A DNA stretch of 64,000 nt from Alteromonas sp. ALT199. Lineage in GTDB: Bacteria > Pseudomonadota > Gammaproteobacteria > Enterobacterales > Alteromonadaceae. This document shows positions 28,856 through 37,781 of this stretch, one piece after another. Each line of letters starts with the position of its first letter. Positions within the stretch are counted from its first letter, which is position 1. A program made the translations under genes and the position numbers. The notes below the pieces were generated by a model. That model was not told the origin of the DNA. It did no database searches and was given only the letters and a program-made list of their open reading frames with translations. Where the stretch lies: assembly GCF_018619335.1 (NCBI RefSeq), contig NZ_JAHHDX010000149.1, positions 1-64,000 of the forward strand, written 5' to 3'.

Positions 28856-29272
28856 ATGAAATTCGTCCGGTTGATATATTTTAGTCGTGCTACTAGAGAC
28901 ATGAGTTTAGCTGATTTGCGCAGCATTCTTGAGTCTGCTAGAAACAATAATGATGAATTAGAGATTTGTGGCCTGCTTTGCTACGAAAATCGTTATTTTT
29001 TGCAAGTGCTAGAAGGTGATCGTGAAGATGTAAATGAGCTATACCTCGATATTGCAGACGATCCTCGCCATGATTGTATTACCATCATTAGTTATCAAGA
29101 GCGAAGTAGTATTGGTTTTGGGAAGTGGCAAATGGGGTATGCGGGCGGCTCAAGTGATTTTTATAAGTTATTAAAAGAAAATGGGCAAGTAGAATTTGAC
29201 CCTACTAGTATGAATCCGCAGCAAGCTGAGTCATTTTTAGAAAAAATGGCTGAATTTCAAACGGAAATCTAA
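28856..29272 (+). CDS. Short BLUF-domain blue-light photoreceptor
   Basis: BLUF proteins bind FAD and signal blue light through partner proteins. The 138-residue product is essentially one BLUF domain, with Tyr8 (RLIYFS), Asn31/Asn32, Gln50 (YFLQVLEGD), Trp91 and Met93 (GKWQMGY). These match the key positions of short BLUFs such as Slr1694. No output domain is fused, so signalling must go through protein interaction. GAGGGA precedes the ATG. The closest candidate partner is the divergent soluble histidine kinase. Confidence 0.93.
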   Translation: MKFVRLIYFSRATRDMSLADLRSILESARNNNDELEICGLLCYENRYFLQVLEGDREDVNELYLDIADDPRHDCITIISYQERSSIGFGKWQMGYAGGSSDFYKLLKENGQVEFDPTSMNPQQAESFLEKMAEFQTEI

Positions 29273-29309
29273 ACAGGGACATTCGCTCTCTTTAGTTAAC
29301 TATGCAATG

Positions 29310-30251
29310 TTAGATATCTTTTAAAAGAGATCCATCAAAGACGTTTAGTTGACTCAATTTTAACAGTAGATCTTTTGTCTTCACTTTCATTAAATCCCTT
29401 AACAACCTAACCGCTGGTGTAATAGACTGGCGGCTTGGGCAAATAAGCCAAAGTTGCGTGGGCTTCGGTTGGTAATCTGGCAATAACGTAACAAGGCGGC
29501 CATTTATAATGTCGTCACAACAGTCTAGACTCGATTTAACGGCTACGCCTTTGCCTGCTACCGCCCATCTTCTAACCATTTCACCGTCGTTAGCTGTTCT
29601 ATTCCCCTTCATCTTTATCTTTAGCGGTTTACCGTCGTGCAAAAACTCCCAGTCGTTATAGACTTTGTCGTGCAATTGATAGAAAAGTCCGTTGTGGGTT
29701 TGTAAGTCTTCAAATTTTTCAGGGGCGCCAAGAGTGCTGATGTAAGACGGAGACGCAACGAGTAGTCTAGGTACATCGCAAATTTTAAAGCCATATACAC
29801 TAGCGTCGTCAGGCGAGCCGTAACGCAGGGCTAAATCGATAGGGTCGCGGTAGAAATCGATATTGCTGTCGTTCAAATTAAGCTTCACGCTTAATTTCTT
29901 ATTTTCATCCATAAATTCATCTATCCACGGAGCAATAACATTACGGCCAAGATCAGATGACAAGCCTAGTCGAAGCTCACCCTCAATAACGCCAGTTTCG
30001 GCCTTCAAGTTCTGCGTTGCGTTTGCCAGCATCGACATGGCTTGTTCGCAGGTTGGCAAGAAGCGCTCACCAGCAGAAGAAAGCCTAAGTGATCGGGTTG
30101 TGCGTACAAACAGTTCAGCGCCAAGAGCCTGCTCAACACGTTTAACCGCCGCACTCGCCGTAGCGGTGCGCATGTTTAAATGTGTTGCTGCAGCGGTAAT
30201 GTTTCTAAATTCGGCTACTTTTATTACAACATTTAAGTCATCGAGTAACAT
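29310..30251 (-). CDS. LysR family transcriptional regulator
   Basis: The 313-residue LysR-type regulator has an N-terminal winged helix (LNVVIKVAEFRNITAAATHL, about 6-25) and a substrate-binding-like effector domain (about 90-300). I chose the ATG at 30251 rather than the TTG three codons upstream. It is divergent from the alcohol dehydrogenase-like gene with 96 bp between starts, the usual arrangement when a LysR protein controls its neighbour. The effector is unknown. Confidence 0.87.
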   Translation of the reverse strand: MLLDDLNVVIKVAEFRNITAAATHLNMRTATASAAVKRVEQALGAELFVRTTRSLRLSSAGERFLPTCEQAMSMLANATQNLKAETGVIEGELRLGLSSDLGRNVIAPWIDEFMDENKKLSVKLNLNDSNIDFYRDPIDLALRYGSPDDASVYGFKICDVPRLLVASPSYISTLGAPEKFEDLQTHNGLFYQLHDKVYNDWEFLHDGKPLKIKMKGNRTANDGEMVRRWAVAGKGVAVKSSLDCCDDIINGRLVTLLPDYQPKPTQLWLICPSRQSITPAVRLLRDLMKVKTKDLLLKLSQLNVFDGSLLKDI

Positions 30252-30347
30252 GATTTTCAAAAACCGTTTGATAATGTTTCTTGTATTGTGCTGTTTAACA
30301 TAAATTATTTAAGCTTACAATGTAGTTATTAATTAAAGGAGAGCAGA

Positions 30348-31364
30348 ATGATGAAAGCGATCGGTTATACCCAGTCACGAGATATTAACGAACCTAACGC
30401 ACTAAGTAATTTACAAGTAGCTAAACCTAGCGCGTCGGGTAGAGATTTATTAGTGAAAATAAACGCAATAGCGGTAAATCCTGTTGATTACAAAATTCGT
30501 CAACGCGTAAACCCAGAAGAAAACAAGCCTAAGGTTCTAGGCTGGGACGCCGTAGGTGAAGTTGTTGAAATTGGCGCTGATGTCTCCGAGTTTGCTGTGG
30601 GTGATAGAGTCTATTACGCAGGTGACCTTACCAGGGATGGTTCAAATGCAGAGTTTCAGTTGGTCGACGAACGTATTGTGGGTAAAGCACCTACATCTTT
30701 GTCAGACAGTGAAGCTGCGGCTCTTCCGCTAACTACCATCACTGCTTACGAATTATTGTTTGACCATCTTTCCCTTAAACAGCAGGACGAAAAAAGCGAC
30801 GAAGTGGTACTTGTTGTAGGTGCAGCAGGAGGCGTGGGCTCTATCATGCTTCAGCTTCTCAAAACGCTTACGGGGGCAACTGTGATTGCTACCGCATCCC
30901 GTGAAAGCTCGAAAAATTGGGTACAGGAATTAGGTGCCGATTATGTGGTTGACCACAGTAAACCCATGGCAGAGCAAATAAAAGCGCTAAACATTGGTGA
31001 AGTAACGCATGTCGCAAGTTTAAATAACACCCACCAGTATATCGATACCTATGTGGAAGTTATGAAGCCTAAAGGCAAACTTGCGCTAATTGACGACCCA
31101 GAAAGTTTAGATGTAGCAAAGCTTAAACAAAAGAGCTTGTCGTTACACTGGGAGTTCATGTTCACCCGCTCTATGTTTGAAACCGATGATATGGCAAAAC
31201 AAAGTCGTCTTCTCACTCACGTAGCGGGCCTTATCGATGAAGGCAAGATCAAGACTACAGTAGGCAAACACTTGGGGAAAATTAATGCTGCCAACCTAAT
31301 AGAGGCGCACAAAACCCTGGAAGAGGGGCGCGCAATTGGTAAGCTTGTACTAGAAGGTTTCTAG
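30348..31364 (+). CDS. Zinc-type alcohol dehydrogenase-like/quinone oxidoreductase
   Basis: The 338-residue medium-chain dehydrogenase/reductase has the N-terminal GroES-like domain (AVNPVDYKIRQRV, about 43-55). The NAD(P)-binding motif is VVGAAGGVGSIMLQ near residue 160. The structural-zinc Cys cluster is absent, so it belongs with zinc-independent NADPH:quinone reductase-like enzymes despite the usual family name. Substrate is unknown. AAAGGAG lies six bases before the first of two consecutive ATG codons. It is divergent from the LysR gene and probably controlled by it. Confidence 0.85.
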   Translation: MMKAIGYTQSRDINEPNALSNLQVAKPSASGRDLLVKINAIAVNPVDYKIRQRVNPEENKPKVLGWDAVGEVVEIGADVSEFAVGDRVYYAGDLTRDGSNAEFQLVDERIVGKAPTSLSDSEAAALPLTTITAYELLFDHLSLKQQDEKSDEVVLVVGAAGGVGSIMLQLLKTLTGATVIATASRESSKNWVQELGADYVVDHSKPMAEQIKALNIGEVTHVASLNNTHQYIDTYVEVMKPKGKLALIDDPESLDVAKLKQKSLSLHWEFMFTRSMFETDDMAKQSRLLTHVAGLIDEGKIKTTVGKHLGKINAANLIEAHKTLEEGRAIGKLVLEGF

Positions 31365-31392
31365 CCTTTTACTTCCATTTACCTCATTAGTT

Positions 31393-31428
31393 AATTCGCT
31401 TTTCTCAATGATAAATAAAAAGCGAATT
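31393..31428 (+). terminator. Hairpin after the alcohol dehydrogenase gene
   Basis: Arms AATTCGCTTTT (31393-31403) and AAAAGCGAATT (31418-31428) are perfectly complementary over 11 bases. The position 28 bp after the stop suggests a terminator, although the 3' T-run is only ttt. Confidence 0.6.
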
Positions 31429-31437
31429 TGACGTATT

Positions 31438-31466
31438 GGCTTAGGGTGAAGCGACTACCCTAAGCC
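31438..31466. promoter_or_regulatory. Second strong hairpin upstream of the catalase
   Basis: Arms GGCTTAGGGT (31438-31447) and ACCCTAAGCC (31457-31466) pair perfectly over 10 bases with a 9-base loop. It follows the previous hairpin by 9 bp and has no T-tract. It may be part of the terminator or a separate regulatory structure. Confidence 0.5.
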
Positions 31467-31647
31467 TTGCCCCAATCATGTAAAACTTTCTAGCCTTTTT
31501 GTAAAAGTGACGACTTAATTAGCCGTTGTTTTATTAAGTTTCTGATAGTTATCAATTTTATCCATGGAATCTAACTTGCTGTAAGTGTTACGCATAGCAT
31601 TAAAAACAATGTGAAATGTGTTCAATCTTAAACGACAAGGAAAAATC

Positions 31648-33716
31648 ATGGCTGAATCATTTAAATATGAAGGCAACAAGGGAAAGGGCGGCGAATTACA
31701 TCAAAAGGCGGGAGATGGTTATCCGACTATGACAACAGCCCAAGGCTGTCCTGTGCATGATGATCAGAACTCTTTGAAAGCTGGCGTACGCGGACCAACA
31801 GTTTTAGAAGACCACGTAATGCGTGAGAAGATATTTCATTTTGACCATGAGCGCATACCAGAAAGAGTCGTTCATGCAAGGGGCTATGGCGCCCACGGTT
31901 ACTTTGAAACGTATGAGTCACTTTCGGATATAACTTGCGCCGATATTTTTCAAGAAAAAGGCAAAAAGACCCCAGTATTCACTAGATTTTCTACCGTAGC
32001 GGGTAACCAAGGTTCTCCAGATTTAGCGCGAGATGTACGTGGTTTTGCTGTTAAATTTTATACCCAAGAGGGTAATTGGGATTTAGTTGGCAACAACATT
32101 CCTGTTTTCTTCATCCAAGATGCTATCAAGTTTCCAGATCTAATTCACTCGGCTAAACAGGAGCCTGACCGAGGTTTTCCACAAGCGCAAACCGCACACG
32201 ATAACTTCTGGGATTTCACAAGTTTGAGCCCAGAGTCTGTTCACATGCTTATGTGGGCTATGTCAGACCGCGCCATTCCCCGTTCATTCCGATTTATGGA
32301 AGGTTTCGGTGTTCATACTTTCAAGCTGATAAATGCTAAGGGTGAAATGAAATATGTGAAGTTTCATTGGAAACCGAAGCAGGGCATGCAGTCAGTTGTG
32401 TGGAACGAAGCTCTGAAAATCAACGGTGCTGATCCAGATTTTCACCGACGAGATCTGTGGAACTCTATTCTTGCTGGTGACTTCCCAGAATGGGAGTTAG
32501 GTATGCAGATATTCGACCAAGAGTTTGCAGATAATTTTGAATTTGACGTTTTGGACGCAACTAAGCTTATTCCAGAAGAGCAAGTACCAGTTAAAATTGT
32601 AGGTAAAATGGTACTTAATAAGGTGGTAGATAACTTCTTCGCTGAAACTGAGCAAGTTGCATTTTGTACACAAAACATTGTGCCTGGTATAGATTTTACC
32701 AACGACCCACTACTACAGGGGCGTAATTTCTCTTATCTAGATACGCAGCTAAAACGTTTGGTAGTACCAATTTCACTCATCTACCCATTAATGCGCCAAA
32801 ATGCCCAATGCGACACTTCCAGCAAGACGGCCACATGGCGATGCATAATCCGAAAGGGCGCGCCAATTACGAACCAAATTCGTGGGAAGCTGATGAAGAC
32901 AATCCGCGCGCGTGTCCTGCTCATGGATTTCAGTCACATAATGAAGAGGTTTCTGGTGAAAAGGTTAGACATCGTTCAGAAACTTTTGCAGATCATTACA
33001 GCCAAGCTCGTCAGTTTTATATTAGTCAAACTGAAACCGAGAAAGAACATATTCGCGATGCATTCGCTTTTGAGTTATCCAAAGTAGAGCGTTTAGCCAT
33101 TCGTGAAAGAGTTGTTTCACATCTGCTAAATGTTGATAAGGATTTAGCTAAAGCGGTTGCTGAAGCGCTAGGTTTTAGCGAAATGCCAGAGCCAGCAGAG
33201 GCTGCAATGGAAACTAGAGAAGATCTTGCTGAATCTGATGCGTTAAGTATTTTAAAGAATGCGCCTGATACATTTAAAGGCAGAAAGCTGGGTATTTTAG
33301 TGAGCGATGACCTTGACGGTGAATTACTTGGCAACGTAAAAACCGCCTTAGATAATGAAGGCGCTATGTACGAAATAGTTGCACCGCAGATTGGCGGCGT
33401 TACTTGCGATAAAGGCAAATCGGTAGATGCACAGCAGAAGGTCGATGGCGGACCGTCAGTATTGTACGATGCAGTGCTATTATTGATGTCTAAGTCGGGA
33501 GCCGAAAAGTTCGCAGGCAAGCCTGAAGCAAAAGACTTTGTGTCGGATGCATTTGCTCACAACAAGTTTATAGGCTACACAGATGCTGCGATGCCACTTA
33601 TTAAGGCCGTTGGCTTAGATAGCATGATGGACGAAGGTTTTGTTGACCTTAAACAAAACTCAGCAGACAAATTTATTAAGACATTACGTGGTGTTCGTTA
33701 CTGGGCCAGATCTTAA
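31648..33716 (+). pseudogene. katE: Large-subunit (HPII/KatE-type) catalase interrupted by a -1 frameshift
   Basis: Catalase disproportionates hydrogen peroxide. The first part (31648 to about 32760) holds the catalytic His region ([15 protein letters not shown]), the distal Asn region ([13 protein letters not shown]) and the haem-ligand segment RNFSYLDTQ. After KRL the frame shifts. One base is missing in ttggtagtacc, where ttgggtagtacc would restore Gly-Ser-Thr. The rest continues in another frame through [14 protein letters not shown] to a DJ-1/PfpI-like C-terminal domain (about 33240-33716). Repaired, the protein would be about 690 residues, typical of clade 2 catalases. I chose the ATG at 31648 because AAGGA precedes it; the GTG at 31618 is unlikely. 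As written the product loses its C-terminal half. A sequencing error in the G run is as likely as a true mutation. Confidence 0.9.
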
Positions 33717-33743
33717 TTCAGCACTTGCAGTTTTTAAGAAACA

Positions 33744-33772
33744 GTAGGGCGCTTTTTTAAGCGCCCTTATTT
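33744..33772 (+). terminator. Terminator after the catalase
   Basis: Stem AGGGCGC pairs with GCGCCCT around a T-rich loop and is followed by tattt. It starts about 30 bp after the catalase stop. Confidence 0.8.
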
Positions 33773-34104
33773 ATTATGTGTTCCGCCCTGACACTACCTG
33801 ATCCTGCACTACGTTGAGATAAAGAACACTTCTTTATCACGACATCAAGCATCTCTAAACCCCAGCGGTTCTGTACTTATTTTTCAATGGTACGAATGTT
33901 TTACTGACAACGTTATCTTAAATCAGTTTTACTGTTATCTATATTCTAAAAGTGGAAGTTAAATTCTAACATTGTTGTTATATTTCAATTGTCTATGTCT
34001 TTTTGAATACTTTTTGGTGAAGTGAGCGAATCTTCAATACCTTGTCCCTTCGGCATGGGTCATGCACCCATAAGTGTGTGTATTTTCATTAAGGAGGAAC
34101 AATT
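33773..34104. promoter_or_regulatory. 332-bp upstream region of the SDR gene with two inverted repeats
   Basis: No coding region is seen. A near-operator-size palindrome GATAAAGAA-cac-TTCTTTATC occupies 33818-33838. A second inverted repeat ATGGGT-catgc-ACCCAT occupies 34055-34071, just before the strong Shine-Dalgarno AAGGAGGAA of the SDR gene. Neither has a T-tract, so regulatory roles are more likely than termination. Confidence 0.5.
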
Positions 34105-35007
34105 ATGTCAAAGCAAGACCAATACACAATGACCGACCCTCGTACTCAATATGATAACGATGGAACCCATTACAACGATGACCAACCTGATCCTGCATTA
34201 GATAAAAATTTAGACCCCTCAGCTGATCATGGCGAAGATACTTATCGAGGGAGCGATAGGTTGAAGGGGCGAAAAGCGCTGGTAACTGGTGGAGACTCTG
34301 GCATAGGTAGAGCAGTTGCTATCGCTTTTGCCAGAGAAGGCGCTGACGTCGTCATTAATTACCTTCCCTCTGAACAGGAAGATGGTGATAAAACCGTTGC
34401 CATTCTAGAAGAGGCTGGCGTAAAAGCTAAGGGTATAGCCGGAGACATTAAAAACGAAGACTTCTGTGTTTCCCTTGTGGAAGAGGCGAACACTTTTTTG
34501 AACGGTCTCGATATTCTTGTAAATAACGCTGGCAAGCAGAAGTTTGTGGAAAATATTGAGGATATCACTACCGAGCAATTTCGAACGACGTTCGAAACCA
34601 ACGTTTTTGCCATGTTTTGGATTACTAAAGCGGCGGCTAAATATATGCCACCAGGTGGTAGCATCATCAATTCTACATCTATTCAGAGCTATCAGCCCTC
34701 ACCCGGCCTTCTGGATTATTCATCAACTAAAGGTGCCATTACTTCGTTTACCAAATCGTGCGCCAAAATGTTGATAGAAAAAGGCATTAGAGTGAACGGC
34801 GTTGCCCCTGGGCCCATTTGGACACCCATACAACAAAGTGGAGGGCAAGCGCCGAGTAAGCTTCCTAAGTTTGGTGAAGATACGCCTATAGGCCGTGCAG
34901 GGCAGCCCGCAGAACTTGCGCCAGCTTATGTGTATTTAGCGTCTCAGGAATCTAGCTATGTTACTGCCGAAATATTAGGAGTAACAGGTGGAAAACATCT
35001 TCCGTAA
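34105..35007 (+). CDS. SDR family oxidoreductase (YghA/GsB-like)
   Basis: The 300-residue short-chain dehydrogenase has the polar N-terminal extension (about 45 residues, rich in Asp/Tyr) typical of the YghA and general-stress-protein-39 group. Motifs are the cofactor-binding TGGDSGIGRA (about 61-70), NNAGKQ and the Ser and Tyr-x3-Lys active site (LLDYSSTKGA). The terminal segment ILGVTGGKHLP is also typical. An excellent ribosome-binding site (AAGGAGGAA) supports the ATG at 34105. Substrate is unknown; relatives are stress-induced. Its neighbours are a catalase and a peroxiredoxin-like protein, which fits an oxidative or general stress region. Confidence 0.88.
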   Translation: MSKQDQYTMTDPRTQYDNDGTHYNDDQPDPALDKNLDPSADHGEDTYRGSDRLKGRKALVTGGDSGIGRAVAIAFAREGADVVINYLPSEQEDGDKTVAILEEAGVKAKGIAGDIKNEDFCVSLVEEANTFLNGLDILVNNAGKQKFVENIEDITTEQFRTTFETNVFAMFWITKAAAKYMPPGGSIINSTSIQSYQPSPGLLDYSSTKGAITSFTKSCAKMLIEKGIRVNGVAPGPIWTPIQQSGGQAPSKLPKFGEDTPIGRAGQPAELAPAYVYLASQESSYVTAEILGVTGGKHLP

Positions 35008-35053
35008 TAGTGTTTAAAAAGGGATTTTATTTACTAGAGAGATATTATTAAAC

Positions 35054-35082
35054 AAAGGGGCGTAATATAACGTCCCTTTTTC
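35054..35082. terminator. Bidirectional terminator between SDR and peroxiredoxin-like genes
   Basis: Stem AAAGGGGCG (35054-35062) pairs with CGTCCCTTT (35071-35079), with one G-T wobble, and is followed by tt. It lies between convergent genes. Confidence 0.75.
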
Positions 35083-35114
35083 AAAATTATTACCTGTACA
35101 CAAACACTGCGAGT

Positions 35115-35765
35115 CTATTTAACTCTTTGAAGGGCATCTATAATTTCCTTAGGTTCGGCTCTCGTTCTATAATCCACATCAACGTAGCGCCAAATAACTT
35201 CGCCATTTTTATTTAAGACAAATGTTGCGGGTATAGGAAGGATATTGCTATTGCCATTATTGATTACTTCCAAATCAAGTTGGCGGTCGTTACGCATATG
35301 CTCAAGTAAAAATTCTGGCACTTCCCACGCAACGCCAAAGGTAGCAGCAACTTTAGCCCCCTGATCAGATAAGACAGTGAAAGGTAACTCTTTTATCTGC
35401 TCCGCGTTTAAACTGCTGTCTGGGCTTTCTGGACTGATGGCAACAAGTTCTGCACCTAGAGCTTTAATTTCATCATTAATTTTTTGCAGTGCGTTTAGCT
35501 GTAAGTTGCAATAGGGACACCAGCTGCCTCGATAGAATGTGAGTACCAGAGCTCCTTTATTTAGCGCCTCGGATAGCTGAAATGACTCTCCCTTGGCAGA
35601 GGGAAGCGTGAAGTCTGGCGCAGTGCATTTAATATCAAGCGCCTTTTCACCTTGCTGGAATGTGCGCGCCTTTTCGATTTCTCTGTCAACACCCTCCATA
35701 AAGGCAGGGTTGTTTTTTCGTCCTGCGTCCACTTTAGCTTGAGTTTGCGATTTAAGAGATGTCAT
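35115..35765 (-). CDS. Peroxiredoxin-like AhpC/TSA-family protein
   Basis: The 216-residue cytoplasmic protein has a thioredoxin fold of the AhpC/TSA type. The active-site segment FYRGSWCPYCNLQL (about residues 78-91) carries a CPYC pair. This resembles the peroxiredoxin-like group rather than classical 2-Cys peroxiredoxins with a C-terminal resolving Cys. It probably reduces peroxides with a thiol donor. The N-terminal 40 residues are helical and charged. It is convergent with the SDR gene and near the catalase, consistent with peroxide defence. Confidence 0.82.
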   Translation of the reverse strand: MTSLKSQTQAKVDAGRKNNPAFMEGVDREIEKARTFQQGEKALDIKCTAPDFTLPSAKGESFQLSEALNKGALVLTFYRGSWCPYCNLQLNALQKINDEIKALGAELVAISPESPDSSLNAEQIKELPFTVLSDQGAKVAATFGVAWEVPEFLLEHMRNDRQLDLEVINNGNSNILPIPATFVLNKNGEVIWRYVDVDYRTRAEPKEIIDALQRVK

Positions 35766-36011
35766 AGAGTATCTAACCTTATTTTATTGTTTTAGCTGCT
35801 ATAAACTAGTGCTAATGAGTTAACTAAGTATTCGATAGTTGACAGGTAATACCCTTATTTGTTCCTCGTTACTATAATGTTGTAGCACCTTTGCGATAAA
35901 TGCCAGGCAGGCTCGGCTGTCAGCATAAACACTGTTATGTTTCTATAGATATCGCGTTATTTTAGATAATGGCACAAGGCTGCCATTGCGACAGCCTCTT
36001 CGTTCAACAGG

Positions 36012-37001
36012 CTAAAGTTTTACTAATGTTCTGCCCGACAGTTCACCTTTTAAAATGGCGTCTATTTTCTGACTTACTTCGTCTAAAGACACTTCTTCAG
36101 TTAAATCGTCGAGACATTCTAATTTCCACTCGCTTGCTAATTTATCCCAAAGCCTTAACCTAGGCGGCATGGGGCATTGCACTGAGTCGATACCTAGCAA
36201 AGACACGCCGCGTAAGATAAATGGAAATACACTTACACTGAGGTCGGCAGAAGCGGTAAGGCCGCAACATGTTACGGTACCGCCGTATTGTGTTGCTTTA
36301 ATAGCCTGTGCTAAATATTCTCCGCCTACCGTATCGACAGCGCCAGCGTATAACTCTTTTAACATAGGGCGTTCTTTATTTGCTAATAATTCGTCTCGAG
36401 TTATGACCTTACTCGCACCAAGCGCCTTTAAGAATGACTCATGCTCTTTTTTTCCAGTACATGCTACTACTGAATAGCCAGCTTTAGCTAACAACGCAAC
36501 AGCGACCGAGCCAACGCCACCCGTAGCGCCAGTGACTAAAATATCGCCTTTACCCGGTGTTACGTCATGTTCAACTAACCCTTGTACCGATAAACCAGCG
36601 GTAAACCCTGCAGTCCCAATGACCATAGACTCCCTTAACGTAAGCCCATCTGGCTTAGCTACTGCCCACTCACTTGGAATTTTAATGTACTCACCAAAGC
36701 CGCCAGCGGTATTCATTCCAAGGTCATAGCCTGTAACAATAACTTCATCGCCTTCTTTGAAGCGGTTATCATCACATGACACTACTGTGCCTGCAGCATC
36801 AATGCCGGGGGTGTGAGGAAAGTTTCTGCTAACGCCAGGGTTGCCCGTGGCAGACAACGCATCTTTATAGTTGAGTGATGAATATTCTACTTTGATGAGC
36901 AGTGAGCCTTCTGGCAAGTCATCCAGCGAGCGCTCAGTTACTCCACGCTTAAACGATTTATCTTCTTGTTTTTCTACAAGCAAAGCCTTAAACGATGTCA
37001 T
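36012..37001 (-). CDS. acuI: Acrylyl-CoA reductase AcuI/YhdH family
   Basis: AcuI/YhdH reduces acryloyl-CoA to propionyl-CoA with NADPH. It detoxifies acrylate derived from DMSP and related compounds. The 329-residue MDR protein starts MTSFKALLVEK and shows YSSLNYKDALSATG (about 40-53) and the cofactor-binding VTGATGGVGS (about 155-164). The catalytic-zinc cluster is absent, as in this family. It is divergent from the HxlR regulator with 199 bp between starts, so control by that regulator is likely. No DMSP lyase or other propionate genes are next to it, so a broader role in electrophile detoxification is possible. Confidence 0.85.
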   Translation of the reverse strand: MTSFKALLVEKQEDKSFKRGVTERSLDDLPEGSLLIKVEYSSLNYKDALSATGNPGVSRNFPHTPGIDAAGTVVSCDDNRFKEGDEVIVTGYDLGMNTAGGFGEYIKIPSEWAVAKPDGLTLRESMVIGTAGFTAGLSVQGLVEHDVTPGKGDILVTGATGGVGSVAVALLAKAGYSVVACTGKKEHESFLKALGASKVITRDELLANKERPMLKELYAGAVDTVGGEYLAQAIKATQYGGTVTCCGLTASADLSVSVFPFILRGVSLLGIDSVQCPMPPRLRLWDKLASEWKLECLDDLTEEVSLDEVSQKIDAILKGELSGRTLVKL

Positions 37002-37079
37002 ATCAGTCTCCGATGGTCGAAAGTTACGCTACCCATTGTGACGATATATTATATTTGCGCAAGTATGCACTTTTTAGTA

Positions 37080-37090
37080 GGGTAGTACCC
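37080..37090. promoter_or_regulatory. Putative HxlR operator
   Basis: The palindrome gggtagtaccc lies between divergent acuI and the HxlR-family gene. It is framed by agtat (37062-37066) and atact (37097-37101), a second, wider dyad. HxlR-type repressors usually bind short GTAC-containing palindromes. Binding is an inference. Confidence 0.4.
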
Positions 37091-37200
37091 AAAATGATAC
37101 TATTGCTTTTTGGCGGGTGCTCGGCTCTGTTTTACTCGTATTAGTAATACGGCCTGATACCAAAGAAACGTTAACTACGTGATAAAGATAAGAGAAAAAT

Positions 37201-37641
37201 ATGACGGTGAATTTAAAAAGTGTTGAGGACGTGGCCGGAGAAGTAACGCCAAACATTAAGAGTAGTGAAGCTTTAAATCGCCAGAAACAAACCTGTAGTC
37301 AGGCCATTGGTGAAAATGCGAGCGATCCAAGTCAATACATTTGCGGTGTCGCAGTCTCCTTAGAGATAATAGGCGGCAAGTGGAAAGGAGTTATTTTATG
37401 GCATCTTTGTCATAAAACACTGCGCTTCAGTCAATTGCGTAGGCGATTGCAAGGCGTTACCCAAAAAATGCTAACACAGCAGTTAAGAGAATTAGAACGC
37501 GATGGCTTGGTTAACCGCAAAGTATATGCCGAAGTGCCCCCTCGTGTTGAATATTCTCTTACAGAGCTAGGTCGCACTCTAGAGCCAACTCTTCGTCAGC
37601 TATGTGATTGGGGTAGGGCGTATAACGATGACTACAGATAA
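37201..37641 (+). CDS. HxlR family transcriptional regulator
   Basis: The 146-residue winged-helix protein has the HxlR signature: a Cys near the start of the domain (YICGVAVSLEIIGGKWK, about 47-63), LRFSQLRRRLQGVTQKML and a wing PPRVEYSLTELG. A 40-residue polar N-terminal extension precedes the domain. Several HxlR proteins sense electrophiles or oxidants through that conserved Cys. It is divergent from acuI and probably regulates it. The ATG at 37201 has only a weak Shine-Dalgarno, so a shorter start is possible. Confidence 0.87.
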   Translation: MTVNLKSVEDVAGEVTPNIKSSEALNRQKQTCSQAIGENASDPSQYICGVAVSLEIIGGKWKGVILWHLCHKTLRFSQLRRRLQGVTQKMLTQQLRELERDGLVNRKVYAEVPPRVEYSLTELGRTLEPTLRQLCDWGRAYNDDYR

Positions 37642-37716
37642 ATAGTTTACTGTTCATCGTGGCGTAAGATGCAGTCAACTTGGGGTTTTAGGGCTCACAA
37701 CGCTGAGAAACGACAT

Positions 37717-37757
37717 TTAAAAAAGCGAGTACCGAGTGAAATCACAGCAGTGCTCGC
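37717..37757 (-). terminator. Terminator of the sucrose phosphorylase gene
   Basis: On the minus strand the stem GCGAGCAC (37757-37750) pairs with GTACTCGC (37732-37725), with one mismatch, and is followed by TTTTTT. It lies 25 bp after the sucrose phosphorylase stop. Confidence 0.7.
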
Positions 37758-37781
37758 CCTTATAGTAGCGTTTTATATGAT

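Noticed and set aside
31618-33716. Programmed ribosomal frameshifting in the catalase
   Set aside because: No slippery heptamer or stimulatory structure is seen at the shift, and catalases are not known to use it; a missing G explains the break.
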